In this document: one piece after another, positions 1 to 6,529 of the stretch
Numbering within the stretch: position 1 is the stretch's first letter
How the letters are laid out: the number at the start of each line of letters is the position of its first letter
DNA from: Terriglobus sp.
GTDB lineage: Bacteria > Acidobacteriota > Terriglobia > Terriglobales > Acidobacteriaceae
DNA: 9,307 nucleotides
Reading direction: 5' to 3'
Assembly: GCA_023265355.1 (NCBI GenBank)
Contig: JAHFTZ010000060.1
Location: 1 to 9,307 of the forward strand
Position numbers and translations under genes: made by a program
Notes under the pieces: generated by a model
Seen by the model: the letters and a program-made list of their open reading frames with translations, nothing else
Databases searched by the model: none
Told to the model about the DNA's origin: nothing

Positions 1-1049
1 TTCACGCCCTCCTGCGGGATCAGCCACGCAATCTGCCCTCGCACTGGCGTGATGGATTCGTCGCTCCACAGGGCGCGTGCGCCATAGCCTGTGCAGTTGA
101 TGAACGTACGTTGTGGCAGTGCCGCGAGATCCTGCGGCGTGTGAAACTCCTGTGTCTCGATCTTTCCGCCAGCGATGAGAAAGTCGTTGAGAAGCTGACG
201 AGAGTAATCCGCCACGTTGAAGGTGAGGGAAGTGGTGCGACTGACAAAGGGCACAGGGAAGGGATGGCTGCCTGGCGGGAGAGCCTGCATTGCAGGTGTA
301 AGGTCGCGGATGCGGCTCTGGTAGCGGGCGAAATCCAGCTTCTCTCCGTTGGAATCCTCCGCTTTTGGACGGTCCACAGAGACCTCCTCTGCGTCCTCGA
401 GAGCGTAGCGGTCCGTCCATTCGATGGGCGAACCCGGCATGCCGAGATAGCTCTGGTACATGGCAAAGGAGTCGCGTGCCATCGACTCCCACTCAGCGGG
501 GAAGGTCACGGAGGCGGCTGAGGCAAGCGCGATGCGGGAATCAGGCGTCCAGCTTCCTGTAGCACGCGAGGAGCGCACGAAGGGCGGCCTTTCCTTGGCG
601 TAGATGGTGACGCGCACACCTTCGCGCTGCAGCAGCGTAGCCGAGGTCAGTCCAAGGGCTCCACAACCGATCACGGCAATGTTCTTGTCTCCATTGGCAA
701 GCGCTTTGCGCACTGCAACGGCGCCAGAACCCCAGGAGAGCGACCAGCCACTGCCACCATGGCCGTAGTTGTGTACGACGAACTTGTCGCCCACCCGTTC
801 GACGTCAAGCCGTGGCCCCGCCGCGCGGAAGGGCCGCAGACAGACGGTGATGCGAAAGATGCGATCCTCATGCGCGCGAATTGGTGGAATCGGACCCACA
901 GCGTCGTAGAAGGGAAGCGCAGGCGCAGCCGCGGTACGGACCTGTTTAGCGCAGCCCGAAAGTCCCAAAGCTCCCAGACCCGCAAGCGCACCGGTGCGGT
1001 GCAGAAAGGTGCGGCGGTCGATTTGAGGCATGGGGGGAACTTTGTGCAT
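1..1049 (-). CDS. Tat-exported FAD-dependent oxidoreductase, D-amino-acid oxidase (DAO) family, 3' end outside window
   Basis: 349 codons are visible with no stop, and the frame continues past the left edge. The ATG at 1049 has GGAG 9 nt upstream; the next ATG (residue 7) has no Shine-Dalgarno sequence. Residues 11-33 form a twin-arginine signal (DRRTFL, then a hydrophobic Ala/Gly/Leu stretch) ending in a lipobox-like LSGC at 30-33, so the protein is probably exported and perhaps lipid-anchored. Next comes LRPFR (71-75) and VVHNYGHGGSGWSLSWG (91-107), which match the substrate-Arg strand and the C-terminal signature of D-amino-acid oxidases. Only after this comes the FAD-binding Rossmann motif AVIGCGALG (125-133). 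FINCTGYGA (316-324) and PVRGQI (335-340) match the central DAO segment. The expected activity is FAD-linked oxidation of an amino acid or amine in the periplasm; the substrate is unknown. The motif order is permuted relative to classical DAO. Family assignment is firm, substrate is not. Confidence 0.9.
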   Translation of the reverse strand, partial: MHKVPPMPQIDRRTFLHRTGALAGLGALGLSGCAKQVRTAAAPALPFYDAVGPIPPIRAHEDRIFRITVCLRPFRAAGPRLDVERVGDKFVVHNYGHGGSGWSLSWGSGAVAVRKALANGDKNIAVIGCGALGLTSATLLQREGVRVTIYAKERPPFVRSSRATGSWTPDSRIALASAASVTFPAEWESMARDSFAMYQSYLGMPGSPIEWTDRYALEDAEEVSVDRPKAEDSNGEKLDFARYQSRIRDLTPAMQALPPGSHPFPVPFVSRTTSLTFNVADYSRQLLNDFLIAGGKIETQEFHTPQDLAALPQRTFINCTGYGARALWSDESITPVRGQIAWLIPQEGV

Positions 1050-1085
1050 CTCTTGGATCTCCAGTGATTGGCGGTTTGATTTGTT

Positions 1086-1116
1086 ATTTTAGCGCCGAGG
1101 GGGCTTTGATTGTCGT
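1086..1116 (-). promoter_or_regulatory. possible promoter of the DAO-family gene
   Basis: Read on the minus strand, TAAAAT (1091-1086) is a 5/6 match to a sigma70 -10 box and lies 36 nt before the ATG at 1049. The best -35 candidate is ACGACA, 19 bp upstream, with 4/6 matches and a longer than ideal spacer. This is a weak call resting mainly on the -10 box and its position. Confidence 0.3.
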
Positions 1117-1149
1117 TGGACGATTGTGAGATCCCGGGGACACTCAGCC

Positions 1150-1170
1150 GCCCGCCGAAGGACGGCGGGC
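1150..1170. repeat. perfect 8-bp GC-rich stem-loop
   Basis: GCCCGCCG, a 5-nt loop (AAGGA) and CGGCGGGC form a perfect inverted repeat. No T-tract follows on either strand, so it is not a textbook intrinsic terminator. It lies between the cupin stop (1331) and the DAO-family start (1049). It could help end cupin transcription, act as a 5' leader structure, or belong to a dispersed palindromic repeat family; one copy cannot distinguish these. Confidence 0.5.
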
Positions 1171-1219
1171 TCGGGAGAAAGATGGGAATACTCACAGGAG
1201 GGTATCGAAGTGCACCCGA

Positions 1220-1251
1220 CGCGATATCGCGAATGTTCCTAATGTTCCTAA
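1220..1251. repeat. 12-bp palindrome next to a 2 x 9-bp tandem repeat
   Basis: CGCGATATCGCG (1220-1231) is a perfect palindrome. Two bases further on, TGTTCCTAA occurs twice head to tail (1234-1242 and 1243-1251). Both lie in the 281-bp gap upstream of the DAO-family gene, which otherwise holds no supported gene. A regulatory role is only a guess. Confidence 0.45.
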
Positions 1252-1330
1252 CAAGCCGCGATGCTTTCAGAGCCCTGCAGAGATACCCACGGAGGGCTGA
1301 AGATTGTGCGTCCACGAGGTGTTCGTGAGA

Positions 1331-1756
1331 CTACTTGCTCGGAGGTGGAAGCGTAGGGTACGTAATGCCATACGTCGCGGAGTAGTCGACCATACTCTGC
1401 AGATCCTGCGGAAGGATGTAACGGGAGAGGCCTTCGAGGAAGATATCGAATCGATCTCCGCTGCAGATGAACTGAATCGTTCCATCCGAATCGCCGCAGT
1501 TACGAAAGCAATGAACGTTGTGCCGGGGTGCGAAGACGATGCCGCCCTCGGGGATCTCCGTCCATGACTCACCGTTGAATATCTCAAAGCGGCCGGAGAC
1601 CACCGAGAAGACTTCGTCCTCGTGTTCGTGCACGTGAGGCGGCGTTCCACTGCCTGGTTTACATGTCTGTCGACCGATGGAGAAGGCTCCGCCCGTTTTG
1701 TCGCTGGTAATCAGGAGCTCTACCGGCTCGCCGAAGATGTCGAATTTCGTCTGCAT
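1331..1756 (-). CDS. small single-domain cupin protein
   Basis: This 141-residue protein is one cupin beta-barrel. Cupin motif 1 is visible as G37-TPP-H41-V-H43-EHED-E48-VFSVVS-G55, and motif 2 as GIVFAPRHNVHCFRN (72-86), with P77 and H82 in the conserved places and His79 where Gly is usual. H41, H43, E48 and H82 form a complete 3-His/1-Glu metal site, so a metal-bound sugar- or small-molecule-binding or dioxygenase/isomerase role is possible; the substrate cannot be read from sequence. The ATG at 1756 is preceded by a G-rich stretch (GGGGGGA) 9 nt away as a weak Shine-Dalgarno sequence. It has no signal peptide and is probably cytoplasmic. It stands alone, with a 173-bp gap upstream containing a 15-bp palindrome, which suggests its own regulation. 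Confidence 0.88.
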   Translation of the reverse strand: MQTKFDIFGEPVELLITSDKTGGAFSIGRQTCKPGSGTPPHVHEHEDEVFSVVSGRFEIFNGESWTEIPEGGIVFAPRHNVHCFRNCGDSDGTIQFICSGDRFDIFLEGLSRYILPQDLQSMVDYSATYGITYPTLPPPSK

Positions 1757-1786
1757 AAAAGAACGTCCCCCCAGGATTGAGTGAAT

Positions 1787-1801
1787 GGTCTCCAGGAGAC
1801 C
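1787..1801. promoter_or_regulatory. 15-bp palindrome upstream of the cupin gene, possible operator
   Basis: GGTCTCC-A-GGAGACC is a perfect inverted repeat with 7-bp arms and a single central base. It sits 31 nt before the cupin ATG. On the minus strand TTGACC (1823-1818), a 5/6 match to a -35 box, lies 17 bp upstream of the palindrome, so the palindrome occupies the place where a -10 box would be expected. That fits a repressor site, but no good -10 hexamer is seen. Confidence 0.4.
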
Positions 1802-1848
1802 GAGATGATCTTAAATTGGTCAACGAAAGTTCCGCCATATCGAATGAT

Positions 1849-1910
1849 GAAAAATAACTCGCACAGAAGTCGAGGGCCCTATGCGTTGAAGGCAGGGCGT
1901 CTTTTGTGCG
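1849..1910 (-). terminator. possible bipartite terminator after the HEAT-repeat-like gene
   Basis: On the minus strand, about 20 nt after the stop codon at 1930, CGCACA (1910-1905) can pair with TGTGCG (1865-1860), enclosing a second stem GCCCT/AGGGC (1898-1894 with 1880-1876). A T-rich run, TTATTTTT, follows at 1856-1849. The structure is long and interrupted, so this is a weak call. Confidence 0.3.
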
Positions 1911-1929
1911 GCATTTTCGCGTTGTTTGC

Positions 1930-2835
1930 CTACTTGTCGATATCCGGATTCCCGGTAATCTCTCCTTCAAGGGCTTCCGCAGCGATCCGTCTGATATGTG
2001 CTGTTTCGCGGCGATCGCTGACTATTTTTTCTACTCGCGCTCTGGCCGTCGCCCTGGCCGCTGGGCTGCTTCTTGCTATACCGACAAGGGCTCGGCTCTT
2101 TATATGCTCATTGTGTCGATCAAGGCACCGAACCAGCTCAGCGGTGAGCGCATATGGAATCACTGGGCTGCTGTTGATGCCGATGATCGTATCGAGGAGT
2201 TCGTTGTCCGTTAGATCAGAGCGGCGCATGTACTGCGCTACGTGTTCGGTCACATCGTCGCCGTGCGGACCCATCCTTAGCAGGATGATCGCAATAGCGG
2301 GGCCAGGGCCAGTTTTATTATTGATCTCAGGATTTTTCAGAGCAGCTTCGAGAATAGGCCAGACTTCGGTTGGTCGGTTATATCCGATATGCTGCAGTGC
2401 CATGGCTGCTTGGCCGCTAAGAAAATGAGATGGGTCGTTCAGCATAGACGCCAGGCGATCCAACTCAGTTTGTAGCAACGCTGGCCCATCCGGACGCAAG
2501 CTGATGGACATCAGCAGATTGGCTGCGTCGAATTTTGCCAGGCGATCCTGAGGTTCTGCCGTATTGTCTATCTGTCGATCGATGACCGGTAGACCGGCAG
2601 CGATCTCTGAGGGCGTCATAGCCCCGATCGAGTCCATGAGCTTGAGATAACCGGCCTCGCCCCTGCCACCACCGACGCCCTGCGCTGTGGCAATCCCATT
2701 GAAGAAAGCTTCGAATGGATTGGAGCTTTGCGCGGATGATGCCGCTTGGGAAGCGGCGTTTACTGACGAAAAGACGATCCCAGTGCATACGACAAGAAGA
2801 ATTTTTACCGCCATCTGCACCCGTGAGGATTGCAT
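1930..2835 (-). CDS. secreted HEAT-repeat-like protein of unknown function
   Basis: 301 residues. The ATG at 2835 has GAGG 8 nt upstream. Residues 1-27 look like a Sec signal peptide: basic start, hydrophobic KILLVVCTGIVF core, and a VNA-type cleavage site near residue 27. A short Ser/Gln/Gly linker follows (28-58). From about residue 62 to 293 the protein is a run of helix pairs with HEAT/Armadillo-like spacing, for example around 100-150 (FDAANLLMSISL, QAAMALQHIG), 157-203, 228-255 and 260-292 (IRRIAAEALEG). Such solenoids bind other proteins; no catalytic motif is visible. It probably acts in the periplasm or outside the cell. It lies between the infB terminator and the cupin, with wide gaps on both sides, so it is likely a single-gene unit. 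Its surroundings look more AT-rich than the rimP-nusA-infB operon. The fold call is inferred from helix pattern alone. Confidence 0.8.
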   Translation of the reverse strand: MQSSRVQMAVKILLVVCTGIVFSSVNAASQAASSAQSSNPFEAFFNGIATAQGVGGGRGEAGYLKLMDSIGAMTPSEIAAGLPVIDRQIDNTAEPQDRLAKFDAANLLMSISLRPDGPALLQTELDRLASMLNDPSHFLSGQAAMALQHIGYNRPTEVWPILEAALKNPEINNKTGPGPAIAIILLRMGPHGDDVTEHVAQYMRRSDLTDNELLDTIIGINSSPVIPYALTAELVRCLDRHNEHIKSRALVGIARSSPAARATARARVEKIVSDRRETAHIRRIAAEALEGEITGNPDIDK

Positions 2836-2913
2836 GTTTCGTTCCTCTTAGCCATCCGCTATCTCAAACGAGCTGAACGGCCACCTCAACTTTGTTCGAA
2901 AAGCGTAGATGTT

Positions 2914-2956
2914 CTCTTCGCGCTTTATCGAAGCTAATCTAGCAGGCTTCGAAGAG
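2914..2956. repeat. nested inverted repeats upstream of the HEAT-repeat-like gene
   Basis: TCGAAGC (2928-2934) and GCTTCGA (2946-2952) are perfect inverted arms around an 11-nt spacer. An outer pair, CTCTTCG (2914-2920) and CGAAGAG (2950-2956), uses overlapping sequence, so the two pairings exclude each other. They lie 80-120 bp before the gene start, where a promoter or operator would be. I found no convincing promoter hexamers in the interval 2836-3027. Confidence 0.35.
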
Positions 2957-3027
2957 CGATCGATGAAAGGGATACGACAAACAAACGTTGTTTGGGTGCC
3001 CAATTTGAAACTACCTCTTATCCAGCA

Positions 3028-3054
3028 AAAGGCCGGGACATTGTCCCGGCCTTT
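3028..3054 (-). terminator. intrinsic terminator of the rimP-nusA-infB operon
   Basis: AAAGGCCGGGAC and GTCCCGGCCTTT form a perfect 12-bp stem closed by a 3-nt loop. On the minus strand the stem begins about 21 nt after the infB stop codon and its 3' arm ends in TTTT. The sequence is nearly symmetric, so some activity on the plus strand is possible, but no plus-strand gene reads into it. Confidence 0.85.
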
Positions 3055-3075
3055 CGCTGTGTTTGTAGAGGAGAG

Positions 3076-6000
3076 CTATGCGTTGGTCGTCTCGGCTGCT
3101 TCCTTTGCAGCCTTGGCGGCCTCTTCGGCGATCTTGTCCGCGGCTTCCTTCGCCGCAGCCTTGGCCGCTGCCTTCTTGAGCTCGGCGGTGTTGCCTCCGA
3201 GATCGTCCGCCATCTTCTCCGTGGCGAAGGCATCGATCGTGTCGCCGACGCGGATGTCCTTCCAGCTGCCGAGGTCGATACCGCACTCCATGCCGCTGGT
3301 GACTTCGCGCACATCTTCCTTGAAGCGCTTCAGGTTGGCGATCTTGCCCTTGTAGATCTCCACACCATCGCGCATCAGGCGGATCTGCGCGTTGCGCTGG
3401 ATGACGCCGTCGCGAACGATGGAACCGGCAATCTGGCCGACCTTCGTGATCTTGAAGACGTTGAGCACTTCCGCGCGGCCAAGGTAATTCTCCTTGAACA
3501 CAGGGTCGAGCAAACCAAGCATCGCCTTCGTGATCTCGTCTTGAAGCTCGTAGATGATCGAGTGCAGACGAATCTCGACGTTCTCGGCTTCGGAGAGCTC
3601 CTGTGCCTTGCGCTCCGGACGAACGTTGAAGCCGATAACGACCGCGTTCGAGGCAGAGGCGAGAAGGATATCCGACTCCGTGATGGCGCCGACGCCCGAG
3701 TGAAGAACGCGAACGCGTACCTTCTCGGTCGACATGCGCTGCAGGCTGTCCGCCAGAACTTCGACCGAACCCTGCACATCGCCCTTGAGGATGATGTTGA
3801 GATCCTTGACGCCTGCCTGCTTGATCTGTTCGGCAAGACCTTCCAGAGAAACGCGGCTGCTCTTGGCAAGCTGTGCCTCGCGCTCCTTCATCTTGCGGTA
3901 CTGTGCGATGCCCTTGGCCTTGTCGCGATCGCTCATGACGATGAACGTGTCGCCGGCATCCGGGATGCCTTCGAGACCGAGGATCTCGACCGGGGTCGAA
4001 GGTCCAGCAGTTTCGATCGGACGTCCGCGATCGTCAAACATGGCGCGGATCTTACCGAAGGTATTGCTGACGATATAGCTGTCGCCGGTCTTCAGAGTTC
4101 CGTTCTGTACGAGGATGGAGGCGACTGCACCGCGACCGCGGTCCAGCTTGGCTTCGATGACCGTACCAACTGCGGGACGCTCGGGGATCGCTCTCAGGTT
4201 GGCGAGATCTGCCGTGAGCAGAATCATCTCCTCCAGGAGGTCGAGGCCGATACGCTTCTTCGCAGAGACTTCCACGAATACGGTGGTGCCGCCGAGATCT
4301 TCCGACTGCAGGCCGCGCTCGGCAAGCTGCTGCTTGACGCGCGAAGGATCTGCACCTGGCTTGTCGATCTTGTTGACCGCAACGATGATCGGCACATTCG
4401 CCGCCTTCGCGTGATCGATGGCTTCAATCGTCTGGGGCATCACGCCGTCATCCGCTGCAACCACGACAACGACGATGTCCGTGACCTTCGCTCCGCGTGC
4501 ACGCATGCGTGTAAAGGCTTCGTGACCGGGTGTATCCAGGAACACGATCTCGCGCCCAAAGGCAGGAGAGTCGGGCTTCGTTACGTGCACCTTGTACGCA
4601 CCGATGTGCTGCGTAATACCGCCGGCTTCGCCGCTGGCGACGTCCGTGGAACGAATCGCATCGAGCAGGGACGTTTTACCGTGATCGACGTGTCCCATGA
4701 CCGTAACGACGGGGGGACGCGTGATCTCGATCATGCCGGTGGTGTCTTCGAGCAGGCCTTCGATCGCTTCATTCTCAAGCTGTTCTTCGACCGAGATGAT
4801 GGCGGCGTCCGCACCGAAGGCTGCGCCGATACCCTTAACCAGCTCGTTGTCGAGCGACTGATTCACGGTCACAAAGATGCCGCGCATAAGAAGCATGGCG
4901 ATCAAATCTTTACCGCGTACTTCCAACTTCTCGGCAAGGTCCTTCACGGAGATGCCTTCGGTCACGGTAATGGTGCGCGTGATCGGCACTTCGCCCTGCG
5001 GAATCTGCGGTCCACCAAAACGAGATGGCGGAGCAAAGCCCTTCATCGGGCCTTCCTTGCTCTTCTCGTAACGCTTCTTACCGGCTGCGCCCTTACGTGC
5101 TGCGGGACGCATGCCTGGCTTGGGAGCTCCGGCCATATCGCCAGGCGCGCCTAAGCCGCCGCCCGGACGCGGAGGTCCGCCAAATCCTGGGCGTGCACCG
5201 AACCCGGGACGTCCACCGGGCGTGAAGGGACGCGCACCCGGTGCTCCCGGTGGAGGTCCGCCCGGATAGGTGCGTGTGGGATGCATGGGACGGCGAACAC
5301 CGCCGGGACCCATCGGGCCTCCGGGGCCGCTCGGGCCAGAACCCATCGGTCCACGGTTGCCTTGGTAGCCACCTGTGCTGCCGGGGCCGCTTGCGCCAGG
5401 GCGCTGGAAGATCGGGCGTCCACGCGGAGCGACAGGAGCTGCTCCAGGGGGCGCTGTATAAACAGGACGCGGGCCAGTCTGCGGCATAATCACGCGACGC
5501 ACGGGCGGAGCATCCACAACAGGAGGCGGCGACGGTGGCGGTGGGGCTGCCACTTCCACGACGGGCTCGGGAGGGGGAGTCGCTGCCACTGGCTTCGGTG
5601 GAACGGTTCCGGCTCCAGGCGCTGTCGGCGCTTTGACGACGACGGTTCCCGTAGGAACGCGCGAAGCGATAGCCGGTGCCGGTGCAACGATGACCGGCGA
5701 AGCCGCACGCGTCTGAGGAACGATGCGGCGACCCGTCGTCTGCGGCGCAGAGGAAGGACGCTCCGAGGAGAAGGTCAGCGTCGGCATGACTGGCTGCGTG
5801 TTGGGCGCGCGCGTTGGAGGAGCGGCAACCGGAGCTGGCGGAGGTAAAGGCGCAGCAGGGCGAGCCACAACCACGGGCGGAGCAGGAGCTGCGGTGGCGG
5901 CCGCAGGAGGAGTCACCACGGGTCTTGCCACAACGGGCGCGGAAGGAGGAGGCGCGGCAACCACAGGCGGTGGCGCAACCACGGCGACCGGCGGAGCGGC

Positions 6001-6366
6001 CGGTGCTGGCGGAGGTACAGCCACTACGGGAGGCCGTGCCACAACAGGGCGCTGGGTAAAAGGAGGCGCGGAGGCGCCTGCGGCTTCTGCCTGTTTACGC
6101 TCGAGGATAGCGCGCGCGATATCTCCTGGCTTTGAGGCCTTGGAGAGATCGATCCGACCGCGTGTATCGGCGGCGGAGGAGGAGGACGATCGAGAGTTGG
6201 ACGAGCCACCGTTGATGTGGCGTCGCACGAGCTCGGCTTCGCCCGCTTCAATGGAGCTCGAATGGGTCTTTTTTTCTGCCACGCCCACAGCCGTCAGAGC
6301 ATCCAGAATGGATTTGCTCTTCACTTCAAGCTCGCGTGCCAGGTCGTTAATGCGTACTTTGCTCAA
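3076..6366 (-). CDS. infB: translation initiation factor IF-2
   Basis: 1096 residues, longer than the 890 of E. coli IF2. IF2 is the GTPase that places initiator fMet-tRNA on the 30S subunit and drives 50S joining. Order: IF2 N-terminal subdomain (1-54, [10 protein letters not shown]...), Ser-rich linker, Pro/Ala/Val-rich segment (about 98-316), Gly/Pro/Arg collagen-like segment (about 317-427), second IF2N-type subdomain (about 460-535), then the GTPase: G1 GHVDHGKT (558-565), G2 GGITQHIG, G3 DTPGHEAF (611-618), G4 NKID (665-668), G5 SAKK (701-704). Domain II, domain III ([10 protein letters not shown], 862-871) and the fMet-tRNA-binding C2 domain follow to about 1050. An Ala/Lys/Glu-rich tail (1060-1096) extends beyond the usual end. 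The start has GAGG 4 nt upstream. It is the last gene of the operon, 146 nt after nusA. Confidence 0.98.
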   Translation of the reverse strand: MSKVRINDLARELEVKSKSILDALTAVGVAEKKTHSSSIEAGEAELVRRHINGGSSNSRSSSSSAADTRGRIDLSKASKPGDIARAILERKQAEAAGASAPPFTQRPVVARPPVVAVPPPAPAAPPVAVVAPPPVVAAPPPSAPVVARPVVTPPAAATAAPAPPVVVARPAAPLPPPAPVAAPPTRAPNTQPVMPTLTFSSERPSSAPQTTGRRIVPQTRAASPVIVAPAPAIASRVPTGTVVVKAPTAPGAGTVPPKPVAATPPPEPVVEVAAPPPPSPPPVVDAPPVRRVIMPQTGPRPVYTAPPGAAPVAPRGRPIFQRPGASGPGSTGGYQGNRGPMGSGPSGPGGPMGPGGVRRPMHPTRTYPGGPPPGAPGARPFTPGGRPGFGARPGFGGPPRPGGGLGAPGDMAGAPKPGMRPAARKGAAGKKRYEKSKEGPMKGFAPPSRFGGPQIPQGEVPITRTITVTEGISVKDLAEKLEVRGKDLIAMLLMRGIFVTVNQSLDNELVKGIGAAFGADAAIISVEEQLENEAIEGLLEDTTGMIEITRPPVVTVMGHVDHGKTSLLDAIRSTDVASGEAGGITQHIGAYKVHVTKPDSPAFGREIVFLDTPGHEAFTRMRARGAKVTDIVVVVVAADDGVMPQTIEAIDHAKAANVPIIVAVNKIDKPGADPSRVKQQLAERGLQSEDLGGTTVFVEVSAKKRIGLDLLEEMILLTADLANLRAIPERPAVGTVIEAKLDRGRGAVASILVQNGTLKTGDSYIVSNTFGKIRAMFDDRGRPIETAGPSTPVEILGLEGIPDAGDTFIVMSDRDKAKGIAQYRKMKEREAQLAKSSRVSLEGLAEQIKQAGVKDLNIILKGDVQGSVEVLADSLQRMSTEKVRVRVLHSGVGAITESDILLASASNAVVIGFNVRPERKAQELSEAENVEIRLHSIIYELQDEITKAMLGLLDPVFKENYLGRAEVLNVFKITKVGQIAGSIVRDGVIQRNAQIRLMRDGVEIYKGKIANLKRFKEDVREVTSGMECGIDLGSWKDIRVGDTIDAFATEKMADDLGGNTAELKKAAAKAAAKEAADKIAEEAAKAAKEAAETTNA
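5044..5058 (-). promoter_or_regulatory. possible internal ribosome binding site and start within infB
   Basis: On the minus strand AAGGAAGG (5058-5051) stands 4 nt before the in-frame ATG of residue 441 (AAGGA is 7 nt away). Starting here would give an IF2 of 656 residues lacking the first IF2N subdomain and the whole low-complexity region, but keeping the second IF2N-type subdomain and the GTPase. E. coli infB is known to make shorter IF2 forms from internal starts; here it is inferred from spacing alone. Confidence 0.35.
5086..6075 (-). repeat. low-complexity region of infB: Pro/Ala/Val block and Gly/Pro block
   Basis: Residues 98-316 of IF2 (6075-5419) are built of imperfect PPVVA/APPP-type units, and residues 317-427 (5418-5086) of GPxG, PGG and RPGFG units. 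The GGx/CCx-rich DNA is internally repetitive but has no exact long repeat. Such disordered linkers between IF2N subdomains are known in IF2 of several phyla and vary greatly in length. Confidence 0.8.
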
Positions 6367-6488
6367 TCAATCCTCGTTTTGTTCCCCTGCACCCTCAACG
6401 CGTCATAGCGGCTCCGCGGTGCAGGTTTAGAAGGCCTATAAATTTATTATCGCCCGAAAATGCAACTAACGGACTATTTCCAGCGGAA

Positions 6489-6529
6489 AGCACGGTGTGG
6501 CTAGCGATCAGGCTAACCACGGTCGTGCT
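6489..6529 (-). other. stem-loop spanning the nusA stop codon
   Basis: AGCACG (6489-6494) pairs with CGTGCT (6524-6529). After a small internal loop, GTGG/CCAC and TAGC/GCTA pair around one mismatch, closing a 6-nt loop at 6506-6511. The nusA stop (6515-6513) lies inside the inner stem. Only a short TTT follows on the minus strand, so it is not a strong terminator. It may be an RNA processing or pausing site between nusA and infB, or may affect how much infB is read. An AT-rich stretch (6432-6465, GATAAT on the minus strand) lies between it and infB but lacks a convincing -35 box. Confidence 0.45.

Noticed and set aside
671..1315. 214-codon minus-strand frame overlapping the DAO-family gene
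   Set aside because: Its translation is Ser/Arg/Pro-rich and without motifs, while the alternative frame from 1049 has a Tat signal, DAO signature and FAD motif.
1269..1327. Stem candidates AGCCCT/AGGGCT and CACGA/TCGTG after the cupin stop as a terminator
   Set aside because: Stems are short or have long loops and no T-tract follows on the minus strand.
1781..2428. 215-codon plus-strand frame with hydrophobic stretches, opposite the HEAT-repeat-like gene
   Set aside because: No Shine-Dalgarno support and Ser/Arg-rich shadow composition; the minus-strand gene has a signal peptide, a Shine-Dalgarno sequence and regular helix repeats.
2992..5154. 720-codon plus-strand open frame antisense to infB
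   Set aside because: It lies wholly opposite infB, whose GTPase motifs are beyond doubt. Its translation is Asp/His/Arg/Leu-rich with no recognisable domain, as expected from the antisense frame of a GC-rich gene.
5723..6430. Gly/Ala-rich plus-strand frame opposite the infB linker
   Set aside because: Its GAGGG/ATTGG pattern is just the complement of Pro/Ala/Val codons in the IF2 linker.
6432..6476. Possible infB-specific promoter in the AT-rich nusA-infB spacer
   Set aside because: GATAAT matches a -10 box well, but no acceptable -35 hexamer is found at 16-18 bp; TTGCAT with TTTATA at 17 bp matches only 3/6 in each box.
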